A stretch of 64,000 nt of DNA, from positions 124,001 to 188,000 of the forward strand of contig JAWPGT010000007.1 of assembly GCA_034638255.1 (NCBI GenBank). The letters are read 5' to 3'. Origin of the DNA: Coprinus comatus (Eukaryota > Basidiomycota > Agaricomycetes > Agaricales > Agaricaceae). A model generated the notes under the pieces. That model was not told the DNA's origin, did no database searches, and saw nothing but the letters and a program-made list of their open reading frames with translations. A program made the translations under genes and the position numbers. Shown one piece after another: positions 36,467-50,900 of the stretch (the first letter of the stretch is position 1; every line of letters begins with the position of its first letter).

Positions 36467-37555
36467 CTATACAGCGACACGAGAAGATCTAAGGCCTCGC
36501 ATCATCCCAAAGGGCATCCCCAAGTCCTTGCGAATGCTTGTAGGGAGCGGGATTGCCGCATTTCTTGTCACATATTTATCGACGGTGAAATCCGTGGTCC
36601 ACCAATCGTCTATGGACGATTGTGAGAGTGAAAATACATCGGCCGAGGGTTGTCCACGACAGGGGACGTAGAGTTTCTCGCTGTTCTCGTGTGGGAAGGG
36701 GAGGGAGAGTCTGGAAGAGGAAGAGCGCCTGAGGGGCTGTGTACATGCAGCAATGTCATTTGCTCTATCATCCGAGATAGATGGAAAGATCCTTCCAGAG
36801 AAGGGCATGGTGTTGGTGGAGGTTGGAGTGGGGAGAGAATCATCAGAGAGGATGGAGGTTCTTGCTGAGCTCCTGGGCGAGTTTGGGGTGGAAAAATGCT
36901 TCTCAAGGGGTGCAAGCCACGGTGCGGCAGTGGCAACTGATAATTCTGGTTTTGACATGGTGAGCGAGGGAGGAAGGGGACGGGAGGGTCGTACAAGGTT
37001 GGGAGCCCTGCAGTTGGATGAGTTGGAGCTGGTAGTAGATACGTTGGCCAACGAAAAGGTGTCGTCTGCTGCATCTAGCTCAGAGGGGTAGTCGACATCT
37101 GGTTGAGCCCCTAGAGGAATGTCGGCAGCCCAAGCTCGGATGCCAGAAAAGCCTCGTCCGACCCAACTGGCGTTGGAGACCTTTTCAAAGTACTCGTCGT
37201 CGTCGTATTGGTAATTGGTTCGCTGGGGTTGACCATCCTCGCGAGCTCTGTAGTAGTGCAAGCTGTAATTGGAGGACGGGGATTGGTGGCGGGTGGATGG
37301 GCCAGCACCGATCTGGCAGTCATACGAGCAGTAAGGCTCAATGCCGTCCTAAACAAAGGTGAGGGGATGGTGTGTGGAAAGATTGCGAGGACTTACTGTT
37401 CGCTTGTTGCAGGTAAGGCACCAGTCGATGTCGATGTCCATGGGTACTTTGGGAGGAGGAGAGTTGAGTATGTTGTGAGTGGAAGCATTCTTTATATTGT
37501 ACATCATTGCAGATCTAGATCTGGATCTGGGATCTGACCAGCCAGTCACGCCCAT
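36467..37555 (-). CDS. ECL1-like zinc-binding protein
   Basis: Two exons (37397-37555 and 36467-37348, 48-nt intron) give 346 residues. The N-terminal part holds a likely zinc knuckle of the fungal Ecl1 type: MDIDIDWCLTCNKRT followed after the splice by YCSYDC, that is Cys46-X2-Cys49 and Cys60-X3-Cys64. In ascomycete yeasts this small family affects chronological lifespan and zinc-related stress responses. The remainder is low-complexity and rich in Ser, Pro, Thr and Arg, with phosphorylation-type stretches (SRSS, RRSSSSRLSL) and a basic C-terminus (MMRGLRSSRVAV). The intron lies between the two cysteine pairs. Start taken at ATG 37555, although the ATG before DIDIDWC is also possible. The family call is moderately sure; function in this species is not shown. 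Confidence 0.72.
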
Positions 37556-40500
37556 CACCTAGTCACAGTTGGTCCCAGGGACCTTTGACTCGAACGCAGC
37601 CGTCGATCTGGTCCATCTCTCCGCCGTCCAAACCCCTTTTGGGTGCCCGCCGTGGCTTTCGGTTCCTTCCCGCCGACCAGCTCTCAACCCCCACCCTTGG
37701 CCTCCATTGTCCCTCCGCACCGAACACCGCGAGCTGGGAGCAGCGTACTATTGCAGACAATGACTCGGCCTCAGCCTGGGAGAAAGAAGCAGACGGGAGT
37801 TAGCCGTGGGACGTTGCCTGATCTGGCTGTTTTCTAGAATTCCGGCCAAAGCTTGGCTTTCATCCACCCCGCCCCTATAGCCACAATCCTCGCTTGTCGT
37901 CCTGGACACTCTCCCTACACATGGTCAGCCTCTTGTATCGATGTGGGGACTCCAGACCTCCAGCCGTCACCATGCATCCAGTCGTGGGATCCATTTTCCT
38001 CTTTCCAATTCCGCGACATACCCGCGGCAAGACATATACCTCTTCCATCAAATCCTTGTATATACTCTCCCACTCATGCTTTCTCCGACTCGTCCCCTCC
38101 AACTCTACGTGTATTCTCTTTCACCCACACACCCTAAATTAGATTAGTCGGTCACTCCATAATCACTCTTCGAAACCTGAGTATCAATTTTTCTGGCTTG
38201 GTCTTGCGGCGCATCCTCATCAAACACCCAGTTCAGGAAGCACTGCACATTTTCAAATCTCATGTGTAGCCTTTTTTTTTACCATCAAAAAGAACCATAC
38301 ATCTGGAATACTTTTCCCTGTGAATCGTTCTGATATTTCAAATGTCGTAGCGCGGCCGGGGTAGTCATCACTATCAAAATATCTACTTAGAATGTCTCTT
38401 TTGCTTCTTGAAGCAACCCAAGTAGCTAACATGGCAGATGTACATAAAGAAGAAAGTTATCGTCATCCTCTCACCGCCGGTTTTCTGATCTCTTGATATA
38501 TCAATCAATGTTCATCTCGGACTTAGCAGTTTCAACTTTCGTTAGAAAAACCTGAGTCGAGAAGTCACTTAGTGTGTTCCACACGTCATCTCATGTCTTG
38601 TCAGCCTCGTTGGGAAGCAACTTCAATCTCACTTCGTGTATGCAAGGTATTTTCAGCTCCAAACACTTCACACTCATTTTTCGGAAAAGAACATGATGGC
38701 GTATGCAACTTGCCGGGGAATCGAAGAGCAGTGAGAGAGTATGTTGGTACAGTGCGTCTTCTTTCTGGATAAAACTTCTCTCCGTGGATTAGAGGTGTCG
38801 GGTGTTATGGAACATATCCAGTCTTCTGTTCTACCTGCTCAAAAATCATTGTATCTTGTTCTTCTGGTATGTTATAGTTGTGAATGGTAACTTTATTTTA
38901 AGTGGTATATATCAATGATCATGTACCCTAGCCTCGTCGAAGGAACGTGTCCGAAAACTCCACTGAGAGCTTCTGAATTCCTCATTTTCCCACTTGCAAT
39001 TTTGTAGCACTATACAGCACTAGAGACTCATAAGTACATTCATACATCATCGTTCTATGAATGTATATATTGTTTAAACCTTTCTTCACCTGAAACCTTT
39101 TGGGTGATGCATGCGTTAGCTTTACCTATCACTACTTCCAAATACACCACTGAGGAGAAACTGTGCCGGTTAATGGAAGTGGGTAAGTGGAGCATACATA
39201 CAAAGTACATCACACCCGAATCACACCGCATCGAATTTTAACTTTATCTAGGTGTAGTAAACCCTAACCTATTCCTATTCCAAAGATTTACAGGACCAAG
39301 GACCCTACACTTACTAAATATGTTCAAAGTTTCACCGAGGAAGTAAGAGAAACCGATATCCGATATGTTATAACCGTATTAGCAAGTTGTTCCGAATAGA
39401 ACAGTCACCTCGGAAGACTTTGAAGTTGCTCGTTAAGAAGGTTAACCCTCTCCAACCGATATGATCCTTTCGCTTTCGCATATTCAGAACTCAATAGGAT
39501 GAGTAACACTTGCTCAGACTGGAACATTGAGGCCTGGCCGGTGCGGGAAAGATTCTAGCCAGTTAACTATATTGTATATTATTTGTGTTTGAACCAAGGT
39601 GTGGCAATGAACCGTTGGAGGAACAGAATCATTCAACTATATCATTCGACATCATCCTTTCAATACCCAATACTCCCCTTCATAATCCACCCATCAATCA
39701 TCCGGAAAAAAAATATCAATACATATTGATATTGTCATCAGAAGAAGAAAATGTTCCTTTCCTATATAAGTTAGACGTGGTAAACGCATGTTGCATGTGC
39801 AACGAAGGTTATATTTGATGGGAAGAAATGATCGTGAAAAAATAATGTATTCAGTGAGTTTTATGCGTAGGGACCAAAAACGGAGCATTCCTGTGTTAAA
39901 CATATTCGGATTTCTCGGTGATCTTTTGAACTTTTAAACCGCGGCTGTTAGAACTCAGTAGGAATACAAAAGTTGCGAAAGACGCGTTGATTTCATGAAT
40001 TGAGTTGGTATGCGAACTGCAAACTTTTAAACCGAAGAGAATTGCTCAGAGAATGTTCTACCGCTTGCCACTTCGTGATCAGAGTAGTAGGAACCCCAAT
40101 TCCTAAAGTTCTAAGCTTACCATAACTCTGAGTCTTGGGTGTTCTAGTAACTCTAAGTTAGAACGCAACCACACTCCACTACTTAACCGTCTTAAGTATT
40201 TATATTTGAAATGAGGGTTGAACTCGACAATCATAACATTGCATGTGCGTAATATAATACATACACGGAATTAACCACGCGCCGCTGCCAGTTGGCATGA
40301 TATATACTATACATATGACGGAAGTTCTTCTCTTCAATATGTCAACCATTTCAGACATGAACTTCTTGTCACAACAACAGATTAACTCTCGTTTACTACA
40401 TCATATAACACACCACTTTATTTTTATTTTTCTGCAGGTCGATTTTAAGTATAGCACCATTCCTTAAATGACACCATTCGAGGTGGTAACCGTACAACTG

Positions 40501-43500
40501 TCTTCCGAGGCATAACAACACAACACGTTGCACTACATAAACACCCTACTACAGCATGGTATTACTAGGCCGTAGGCCTCAGGTCCGGGAATATCCAGAT
40601 GACGCGCGTCAGTTACATTATCCGATATCCTCCGGGTGTGAACAAAAAATTATTTTAAAAAAGAAATTGAAACACAAACAACTTCTTCACCCACGTACTT
40701 AAAAATAAACCTCTCAATTAAAAAAAAAAAAAATCGCCGGAGATGTTAACTAGCGCCACCTACGGTTACCCACGAGAATATGAACAGCTTATTTATGGGT
40801 TTTCTGGGCGCCCCGATGTTGGACTTTTTTTTTTCCCGCAGTGACAATTCAATTATCCGAGTCCGAATTTGAAACCCCCCCGGCTTATACTCACGCTCAC
40901 GTTTTGAAGAATACAGATGGAGAAGGTACTGCGAGTCGCGACAGGTGCCAGGCAGTGCCAGAATTTCGGAATCGGAACCTTGTATGTGTTGTCTGCGGTA
41001 GACTCCAGAGCTCCAACACCCGATTATGGGGTTTTTAGAGGAGTTTTTCTATGTGTAAATACATTGTCAACCACCACCGAAGACTTGAGGGTCCAAGCAG
41101 TTCCTCTACCCCTAGCACGGAGATAGGGTTTTACTCTCTCAAAATCACTGATCCAGACACATAGGTATATTCACACTCCGATTTTGTCCCAAGTTGATGC
41201 GGGTGCGTACCGCCGGGTCCTTAAGTGCTTCAGTGACCAGTATAATTCTCAGCGATTCGGGTCAATAAAAGGAAGTACTACAACGATCACTTCGTATCAG
41301 GGCAACTGGGACTGGAACATAACATCGCGACTCGGCTACCAAACGTTGGTGGGGTAATATAATGTAGAGATTTGGTGAGACTCGGAAGTCGGGAAAAGCC
41401 AAGCTGAAGTGGTGCGGACGGAACCTACATGAAATTTCTCGAGCAATGGAGGTAAATTTTTGTTTTAATTTGTAAATAGGAATAAGAGATTGCCACAAGA
41501 ACGTTGGTTTAATGAATCTGTCATGGAAAAAAAATGTTGATGAAGTCCGATTGGATTGGATTTCGTCAGTCAGCTTTCAAAACAATGGTGGAAATAATGG
41601 TAAGTACTCTCCAAACTCTTGGTGATTGGGATAGTAATTGGGGTATACATTTCAATGATCGATCGAGTTTGAATTTGAATGGTGCCTAGGTAACTTGGGC
41701 CCTTGGAAGGTAATCGGTTTTACCGATTATGTATCAAAGTGTATCAACAAGGTGGTTTTTAGGAAGCTTTATTTCTAAATACTGAATTCCAAATATAAGT
41801 AGCGTCACAAGGATAATTTATTATGATTCTTCCGCCCTGAATTAGCAGGTACTAGTCGGGGAGAGGATCATTCAAGGAGGTAAGAATTCTTGGAAAAAGG
41901 CGTGAGGCCTTGAGAGCTTTGAGGAACCAGGCCTTGCGTGTGTTCAGGAGCAGCTGAACGGCAGTTCCCGAACATTTTGGAAGGTGAATGTCTTTCTGGA
42001 AACGTAGGTTAGGAATTAACGTAAAGGTGCGCAAATGTAGAATTTCTGGTTGAGCGGTTTACGAGCGATTTACACTAAATTACACTTTGCTTTGTTTCTC
42101 TAGAGAACACTCTCCTGATCAATTGTACTTGGGAAGTCCAGCCATGGACCATCAGGTCTCCGAATGTGTACTCGCCGTGCAGTGTCGGTAAACATGAGCG
42201 TCGGTGAAGGGATCCTTAGCCAAGGGAAAAAACCCCAAATCCCATAACCAACGGACCGATACCGAATGTCATTCTAGAGCGTTGAATTATGAATGATCAA
42301 AACCTTGATCAAAACACACAACAAGCGAGACAAGTTCACGAAAGAAAACTATTAATACAATGATTCACCAATATCATTAAAGTCTAGACATCTACTTATC
42401 ACCACTCATTCGACTGCGTGTGAAGAGAAAATAGACTGTTCAGGGAAGAGAGAGCATGCTCGTGCAACATTTTGTATATCCATTTTTTTCTCTCTAAATT
42501 CCGTTGTGCTCCCAGAGATCAGATCAATGGCGGCTTCGGTACGCTTTTACTGATGCTCAGCGCTCAGGCCTCAGCATCCCTAGATTAAACACTACTTACT
42601 TTTGATCAGGTAGGACTGTACACATGTACTACCGAGCGTCGCTAGCCCGGGTATCTTTTCTGTATATTTTGTATTGGACCAGGAGATATTGAGAAAGATA
42701 GAAACAGGTTCAGGTTGTAGTAAAACCATTTAAAAAGACCATTGACACAAGGCCATTGTTATCACCTTATTGTCTGTAACAATATATCACGCAACATTTC
42801 AAGAGTAAAAAGGCTCCGCATTCAGTTCGAATTCAACTCAGGACAAATTTAAAAAGAGAAAAGGAGAAGTAATTAAATCCTTGCTCAAGGCTAATTCTCA
42901 CCAACTCCCCGGGCCCATTGTTTACCTCACTGTTTCCAATCAAGTAATATCAACCCATTCAACCATTGTTGTTGACTGGCAACAGACAGAAGAGCCAAAA
43001 GATCTGCGATATTTTATATCCCAGTTAGTGAACAATGAAAGAACGAAGAGGACTATTTCTCATCACAGACCTTCACGTAAGGCACTAGCTGTAATCTAAG
43101 AAACTTGAAGGTGCTGCTCTATGCTAAGTTCATCACATCAAATCGTTTGGAAGAGTTCAACGCTCCGTTTTGAGTACGCGGAGAAACGGAAACAGAAAGG
43201 GTCTCAACAGGCCGCGAAACTTCTCCTTCTCTTGGGGGGAAACCCCCATCTGTCCGTCTATCTTTTTTTTGGGCTCTTCGCACGATCCTACACGTTCTAG
43301 AAGATTTAGGAGTAAAAGAAGTTAAGAGTCAAACAACCATAGTTGCTGTTACTACTGAAACGATGCAGGTTCCTACATCATTATCATTATCACACTTGGA
43401 TCGGAAAAATTAAAATAGCAAATTGACTTCGCTTTGATCTAAAGAAGATTCTAGCAACAAATGACAAACTATCAAGTGTTACACAAATAGCTACAACATA

Positions 43501-46500
43501 TGCCAATGAGGCGCTTTGTATTCACTACATCATGATCCCAAATTCTTGATGCTGGGAGAATAATAATGTTAAACAACAAATGGCCTCTAGCACGGTGATC
43601 CTTGATTGATATACACGAGGCTAAGTGATAAAAAAAGAACCTTCTGTGTGGTGGCAGCTCATTTAGCGAATTTATTGATCCACTAACGTACAATACATAT
43701 AACCCACCTCCTAGCGATCGGAAAGTAAAATAAGCGTAGGGGTCGCACATCAGGCATAAGTATCCATGCGCCCCGAGATGGAGATTTGTTTAAAGTAAAG
43801 TATCAGAACCCACATCTGGCAGGGTTGTGGTGGGAATCTATCGCCTAGATTTCACCCTCGCACTGCACTGCAATGTCTGACACATTTTAATCACCGGTTG
43901 GCAGGACTCAAGTATTCACATACACCACGTATTTAAATAATCATGACTAGTACACTACACATTGGTCATAAAGTGAATAGCCCCTAAATGCCCATATAAC
44001 TGAAACAGTTCCTAAAAGTAGAGTCGAGAAGCTGTTGGAGAACTTTACTTAGCAAAGATCATTCAAGCACTAAGTCCAAGGACCAGTGGTTACTACCTGA
44101 AAACCACAGCCCGCTTCGCGTGTGAAAGGTTTGGAACAATGATCTTCGCGGGTGTAGCTATCAAATACCAACAATACCTCTCTCTTTGTCAACAGTGATA
44201 CTCCCAAGCCCTAGAATAATAAAAACACAAGATTATATTAAATCGCAACTGCCAGAACAACAGAAAAAGCTTTTAATCAGGATCATTACAATTCGCTACC
44301 CTAGGTCACATACAAAACACCGGCGCAATTCCTTTTCGACCATTTATATATTTCACGGGTTCTGCCCCGTTTAATAAGCTGCCAGAAATGTGAGGGTGCC
44401 TCTCCCCATCCATCAGATCCTGAGTATATTGAATTCTGAAAATAACTCGACATTGTACCCTTAAACCTTCATTCGCCTTTATAATCTCAACAAGCATCAT
44501 TTCTAGATGCCCACAAGTACAACAGCCTTGATAAACTCCATCAAGAAGATTGACCTGTTCTACAAGCTCTCGATCGTTGTACGTATGCTTATAAGTGAGC
44601 CGCATGGGATCAACAAAATAGAACGTGAGAGGATCACCCAAGTCAAATCTTGGTCCTATTGAATTGAACCAAATCAAAGGAAAATAAGAAATAGAACCCA
44701 AATAACTAAAGTAAACAATAACCAATGACTTATCCCATGGAAGGCAAGAGCTACCACAGAAACCTGTTCTTATTCTCTTCTAAAGAATAAGATGTAAAGC
44801 ATTCCACCAGAAACTCGAGAAGTCCCTGCACCAAACTTAGAAAAAAATAAATGAAAAGAAAGAGGTTCAACCACGCGCATTGCTTATGATGGGTTTGATG
44901 GGCAAAAACGCGGAGTTTGTGTTGTAGCGTCTTTAAATCGGCGGCAGCGGCGCCAAGAACTTAGAAGACACACTGAGAAGGAGGAAACAAAATAAGATAA
45001 AATAAAAAGAAACACACCATCACTTTTAATTCAAGTTCTATACAAAGACCTCGTTGGACTTCTGCCTCCTGAGAAGAAATAACGAAAGTATTCCTGTACG
45101 GAATCAAAAAAAAAATCAAGTTGAAGACCAAAGTTACAGGTCATGAAATGTTGAAACACTGCTGTTAATATTTAAAATAATCCGAAACGGCACCTGTCCG
45201 AAGAAGTTTCGGATGTATCACGATCACGGACTTACTACTATCTGTCTAGCTATCTCTTTTTTTCCCAAGGTTTTCAAAAATGGAGGATAGAGCTTCAAGA
45301 CCTAGAAAAAAGAACCAAGAAGATTAAAAGACTCCAGCACTTAAAAAACTTCGAACCTTCTAGTCATAATGTATACCGTACATTCGGTTCATGAGCGCAG
45401 AGAAAAAGAACAGTTGTGGCACCGATTGATATCTTAAGTCCCTTGAATATGTGTCGATCCATTCGTAAGTACCATAACCTTATTGATATTAAACATTGAT
45501 TAATTGATGTTCAATCTCTGAAAAGGACCCGTAAACGGAGCAACCGCAGTATAAAGTGGCCAGAACCTGAGACCTGAAACCTGAGATAGATACACGTACA
45601 CATACCATCAGAAGGTTCAAGGGAAAACGTGTTTGGAACTGTCGGTTGTCTGTTGTCACTAAAGTGTCTAGTACCAAGTCAAAGAGTAGTGATACCCTTT
45701 GGTTAGGAAAGTCGTTACCGCGTGAGTCATGCACAGGGTACTTACGTGCACACGATATGCACATGTTTTCTGTTCGATGTCGATCGTTCGATCGTGAGCC
45801 TCGATTTTCCAATAAACGATCGGTCACGTCGTGTGATAAAAAAAACCCCTGCAGTGGACACCCTGAAAGGGGTAGGAACACGAGCACACAGGCCTAGTGC
45901 TCAAGTTCAAGTCTTCTAAGGTCTCACCGGCGGTAGAAGAAAAAAATAGTAAAAAAAGATCGGTTAATACTTCCTATTTTCCGAGAACTCGTCGGACCTG
46001 TGTGAATAAATTGTGTGAGCTTTACATGCTTGCATATAACATACGCGACGCGCGTGCCCGCGATCCATTGATAAGTTTCCAAAGTTAAGTGTTGTGGTCC
46101 TGGACTCCCAGGACAAATAGTTGTTCATGTTCGCGGGAGAAGAAGGTAAATAAGAGAGGCACGGAGAACCTGGGACCAGGGGAAAATCTTGTGAGAAGAA
46201 AACTTTAGGTTACACTGGCAGAAAATGCGGGGTTTTGGTTCCACGGGTAAAAACTTGTTATCGTTTTCCTAGTATACCCTGGTAAACTCCATGATGCATG
46301 CATGGTATGGGGAAGTGGAAAAATTTCCTCATGCGTACAACTTCTAAGAGCTGTCACAGACAAAAGCAGTAAGCGCCCACATCGCTTATTGTGGGTAGCT
46401 GCCAGTGAGAACATAACTTTTTTTTGCAAAAAAAAAAAGATCCATCAGAAAAAAAGGAAGAACTGTGACTTGATACAAAAAAAGAACGACAACGAACAAC

Positions 46501-46842
46501 TTCGAATACATAACATCGGGATGGATAGTTAACCGAAGTGAGGCGTCGAAAAATGGGAGAAGCCGTAATATATCATCGAAACGTAGGTGTATGTGAAATG
46601 TGAGAAGTTGTCCATGGTGGGAGACTATTTTGCGAGACATCGGACCAAAGGTCCTCTTACAACCGAATTCAACCGCCGAATGATCCCGATACGGACCAGT
46701 GGGAGAGTTAAAAATAAGTCAAAAAATAAGTATCATTTTAATAACATATTTATGTAAGTAGCAAGGGTATCAATAAAAAGAAACTTAAATAAAAAACCTC
46801 CAAGTTCGTTAGCGGTAACATAAACCCATAAATATCAGTGAA
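37556..46842. other. Gene-poor region 2 (about 9.3 kb)
   Basis: The first 600 bases (37560-38150) are GC- and C-richer than the rest, with overlapping short open frames in all three plus frames, and probably form the promoter and leader region of the divergent ECL1-like gene. From 38150 to about 46800 the DNA is AT-rich with dense stops and many short poly(A) or poly(T) runs (for example 40719-40731 and 40826-40835). Longest frames are 139 codons (44306-44725, minus) and 132 codons (45489-45887, minus); neither is recognisable. Near 45775-45875 there are short inverted repeats around CGATCG and an ACCCCT/AGGGGT stem. I see no intact transposase, reverse transcriptase or clear terminal repeats. 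Best described as relict intergenic DNA. Confidence 0.5.
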
Positions 46843-47716
46843 TCACTGGTCCTTCTTGACATTAGCATCCGCATCCTTCTGTTCCTTTTCAACCCTGGCC
46901 CTCAAACTGACTTCTTGCCGATATGCGTACTCCTGTCCTGCCTAGAAACCCGACACACCATCAACAAAACACAACACAACGAGGGTACAAAAAAAATAAA
47001 TCAAAAACACCGTTGAAGCGGGGATCAAAAATCAAATAACGCACCTGAAGAACCAACACAGCAAGCAAACAAATCATCATAATTATATTTCCAGCAGATA
47101 AAACGCTTAGAGCTTCAGTTCGAATCTCTTTCGTTTCATTTTCGATAGGCGTAACGATTGTTCGGAGTGAGGGTATAGTAACCGTGAGGTATATGGCAAT
47201 ACTAAACACGTAGGCAGCTAGAAATCAAGAAGGTTCGAGAAACACACCCATCAACAACCGGTGTGTAAAACATTTCGGCGGAGGTACCAAGGCTGGTGCG
47301 GAAACGTACCAAGGCTGGACCCATCAAAGAACATGGCACTTTCATCCCACTTGTGCAACTTCGACAAAGATCCTACAAGTCCAATACCGATCATTGCATG
47401 CAATAGAGCCTGAGTAGAAGTTTGCCACGTCAGTAACGAGTTCAAGTTCTTCCTTGTAGTGGTGGTAGTGGTTGAGTACATACCTTGATTGCAGGCGGAG
47501 CATTAAAGAACGTAGCATAGAATTGGAATCCATCTTCGATGATTTCTTCTTTCAAAGCCTCTTCCCAAAGGATGCGGTAGTCGACATTGAAGCAGATGAA
47601 CAGAACACCTATCCAGGGACATGAGTCCGGCGCATATATATATATAACGGGTAAATACGACAATTACCCAGAAAGAAGGAGACAGGTGCAAGGACGGCAG
47701 CGTGTTTGAAACCCAT
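46843..47716 (-). CDS. SHR3: SHR3-type ER chaperone for amino-acid permeases
   Basis: Small ER membrane protein that assists folding and COPII packaging of amino-acid permeases. Five exons on the minus strand from ATG 47716, about 190 residues. The start MGFKHAAVLAPVSFFLG is a membrane segment, as in the family. It is followed by a lumenal stretch (VDYRILWEEALKEE), HAMIGIGLVGSLSKLHKW as the second helix, AAYVFSIAIYLTVTIPSLR as the third, and AGNIIMMICLLAVLVLQ as the fourth. A charged cytosolic tail (EYAYRQEV to NVKKDQ) is rich in Lys, Glu and Asp. The four-helix-plus-charged-tail layout is diagnostic. In tandem with BEM3, whose stop is about 200 bp upstream. Confidence 0.82.
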
Positions 47717-47923
47717 GAAAGTGCAATGATGAGGCTCAACGTCAAATCACATAAAAAATACATGAAATAAGCGACCACGATCGTGAGAAAAAGACATGTG
47801 GGATGGTATCAAGAAGGGGTATATGTATCGTTCAGAAAAGAAAAAAAAAGGGGCTATATACTGTAAAAACAGTGAACAAAACACAAAACATTAATCATCA
47901 TACTCATAACACAATTCTCTCTC

Positions 47924-50900
47924 TCAGTCCATAGAATGTCCAACATTGTCTGTCCGAACGGGTGAATGCGGTGGCCGAGGAGAAGAAGGCAATCCCATCA
48001 CCCTCGAATCCCCTGGTATCCCCACCCTCGAGTAGCGGTTCCCTCGGTTCGGAGTCACAGAAACATTCAATCCCTTGCTGTTCGCAGTATTCGCCGCCTT
48101 CGACATCGCAGTTCTCGACGCCACTGGTGTATCCGGTGGGCTTATACGCACTGTATGCTGTTGCTGGTGTTCATCAGCAGGATTCAAAGACAGCACGGAA
48201 TCATTCGCTTCTCCTTCGCCTGTTTCCGCACTACTATCCCCGCCTTGCACAGAGTATTCGTCTGCTTCCGAGGTTGCATCATCCGCGGGAGGTCCTACAT
48301 CAGGTCGAAAGTAGTTGAGCACGTCAAGCCCGGAGCTGCTGAAATCAAAATAAACATACCAGTCAAAGTACGTCCTTCTAGACCGAGGACCTGATCAGCA
48401 GCTGCATCAGAATATTGTCGACTATTCCGTTTAAGCGGTTCCGTCTCATCGTCATCCTCCTTGCCAGCTTGGACATTGAATACACGGTTGAACTCTCCCA
48501 GCATCAAACTAAACACTCCCGCGGGAATTCCGAGCGTAGGACTAAACACAATTCCCACATTTCGCATCGTCATTTTGTTAACGCTGGAATTCTGTACGAT
48601 GAGAATGAGATGTGCAGTTAGAGCACGGAGTAGACTGTAATTCGCAAGAGGTAGCGAGGCTATCAGTTGAGAAAGCTCTCTGATCCTCTCTTGCGCATCG
48701 GCAAAGTCTATTGTAACCAAATAAGTCCCTCAAGGTACTATGGCAAGTTCACGATGACATACCAATTACAGCCAAGAATTTAAGATGCAAGTCTCTGGTT
48801 AGGATGCTTGCGGGCAATTCACGCAAGAAACTCTTGAGTAATCCAGCAATGGCATGAGGATCCCAATACTCATCCGAAGCCAACAGGTCAATATCACCCT
48901 CTACATGTAATACATTAGCATACTGTGGCGGCGGAGGCAAGGAAAAGGAAAAAGACGAAGTAGTTCGTAAAACGCACCAGCATTGAACCTATCCTTGAGA
49001 CCCTTGATGACAGCGGAGCTGCCACTCAAACGGTAAATGCCCTCTTCTTGATCAGCCTTCTTTGCCTCAAGATATTGAATTGACCGGAATACTATCGCCG
49101 GAAGATTGCAAATCTGAGCGACGTCCAGAGACTCTTCCAAAGGCACGCCAAATACAGCTCGAGGAACCACAACAACCGGCTTGTCACCTAAAGTTTCCCC
49201 AGAAGTGGTTAGCTAGAGTTCGGTCTCGGTCGCGGAAGGTAATAGAATGATGGGATCACTCACCAGGATTCTTCCACCCCCAGAACCTAGATTTTGCTTT
49301 ATCCCTTCTGTTTTCGTTTGCATTCGGTGTAGTTTCAGAGGGAGCATCTTTTGCACCAAACTTGAATCCTTGTGGAAGTGGTGTTCCATTGAGAGGACCA
49401 GATATTTTTACTTTGGTTGCTTCAGCCTTTTCGGGGGACGGAACTCGTTCACCAACACCTCCAGAAGCATTCGTGTTAGCGCCAGCAGAAGTGCCAGATG
49501 TCGGAGATGAATGGTAAGATTTTTTCCCTTCCTGTGTAGGGTGATCGCGAGTTGCTGAGCGATGTCGTTCGGGAGACTGTTTACTACTGGCCGCAAGAGC
49601 ATTATGATGATGATATCGATCTGAAGCTTGATTATCCCCATAATGCCCAAGTTCCGAGTTTGGTCGTTGAGCCGTACCAGACGACTCCGTTTGGAAGGAC
49701 GGCCCAGATGATAAGGGCGACGAATCGGGAAGGCTTGAAGGAAGCCCTTGTAAACGCTCAAGTACTCTTCTGGCATTCAAATTCTGATTCTGGGACTCGT
49801 AGAGAGGTCCACGAGAAGCGTTGCGTTCTACAGGGGATGGCTCCATGGATTTGGTAGGACTTGAGGATCTATTGTAATCTTCTACACTGAGTGGTGTCTG
49901 GAACAGTTTTGCGTTGTTCACATCTTGAGAGAGTTGGGATATTGGTACAGCAGTTCCTTTTGAGATGGAAATCTCGTTCGTCAAAGAGACACCCCTCGGA
50001 GGTGGTTTACGGGAGCTGGATTGGATTTGGGGGTCACTTGTACTAGCTCGCGATAAATTCGAATACTGTTGTTGCTGCGTTGACGTTGATGACCCATACG
50101 AAAGGGGTTCCTCACTGTATGTGCCAGTAAAGTAACGGACCAGCATTTCAACCCAGGCATCCCTTTCTTCGTCACTCTCGGCACAAAGAACATGCCGAGG
50201 GTGATTTCCTCCTGGTCCTCTCTTCGATTCAACAATAAGGAATGCATGTCTATACTCTTTCTCATCATTGTCATTAGAAGGCCGGTCGTTTCGCTGCTGG
50301 CGACCAATTTGTGCTCCTGCGATTTGAATGGAACCAAGGTGTGCACCGCCGCGCTAAATGTAAATCCTCAACATTTTCATCTTTTACGGCACGCCAGTAA
50401 TAGTTTACTTACGGATTCATAGTATTCAAGTACGGGGCCCTGTAAGACAAAATAACGTGTCTTCCATCCACCAAAATTTTTACCCCTTTTAGTGAGATAA
50501 CCTTCTTTATATCCGGCTTGAACAACAGGTTTTTGCGCCTCCCGTACGATATCGGTTGTCAAGTATGCGATTACTTCGTCATTATTCTTTATAGGTAGGT
50601 TTACCAGCGATTGCAAATACTGTTCGAGTAAAGCCTAAAAAGACATTTGGAGTATATATGGTCAAAATATGTGAATACTTGACAACCAAGTAAGACGAAC
50701 CTTTCTTTGATCCACTTTTGCAGGTGCTGGATCCTTCCATATTTTTCCCTCTGGCAAAGTCATAATCTTCTTGCCAACACTTTTACCCACAGCATTTCTA
50801 ACCCTTTGATCCAAAGCGATCACGTCTGAATACATCTTTTCCACTTTCCATCGTTCTTTGCCTTGACCCGGGTTGACAACAATCACGAACGAAAGAACTT

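Noticed and set aside
37569..38147. Several overlapping plus-strand frames of 64-94 codons
   Set aside because: Three frames are open at once, a product of C-rich composition; none shows a domain, a splice pattern or conserved motifs.
47962..48394. Overlapping plus-strand frames of 79-142 codons
   Set aside because: Antisense to the C-terminal tail and RhoGAP exons of BEM3, which have clear domain identity.
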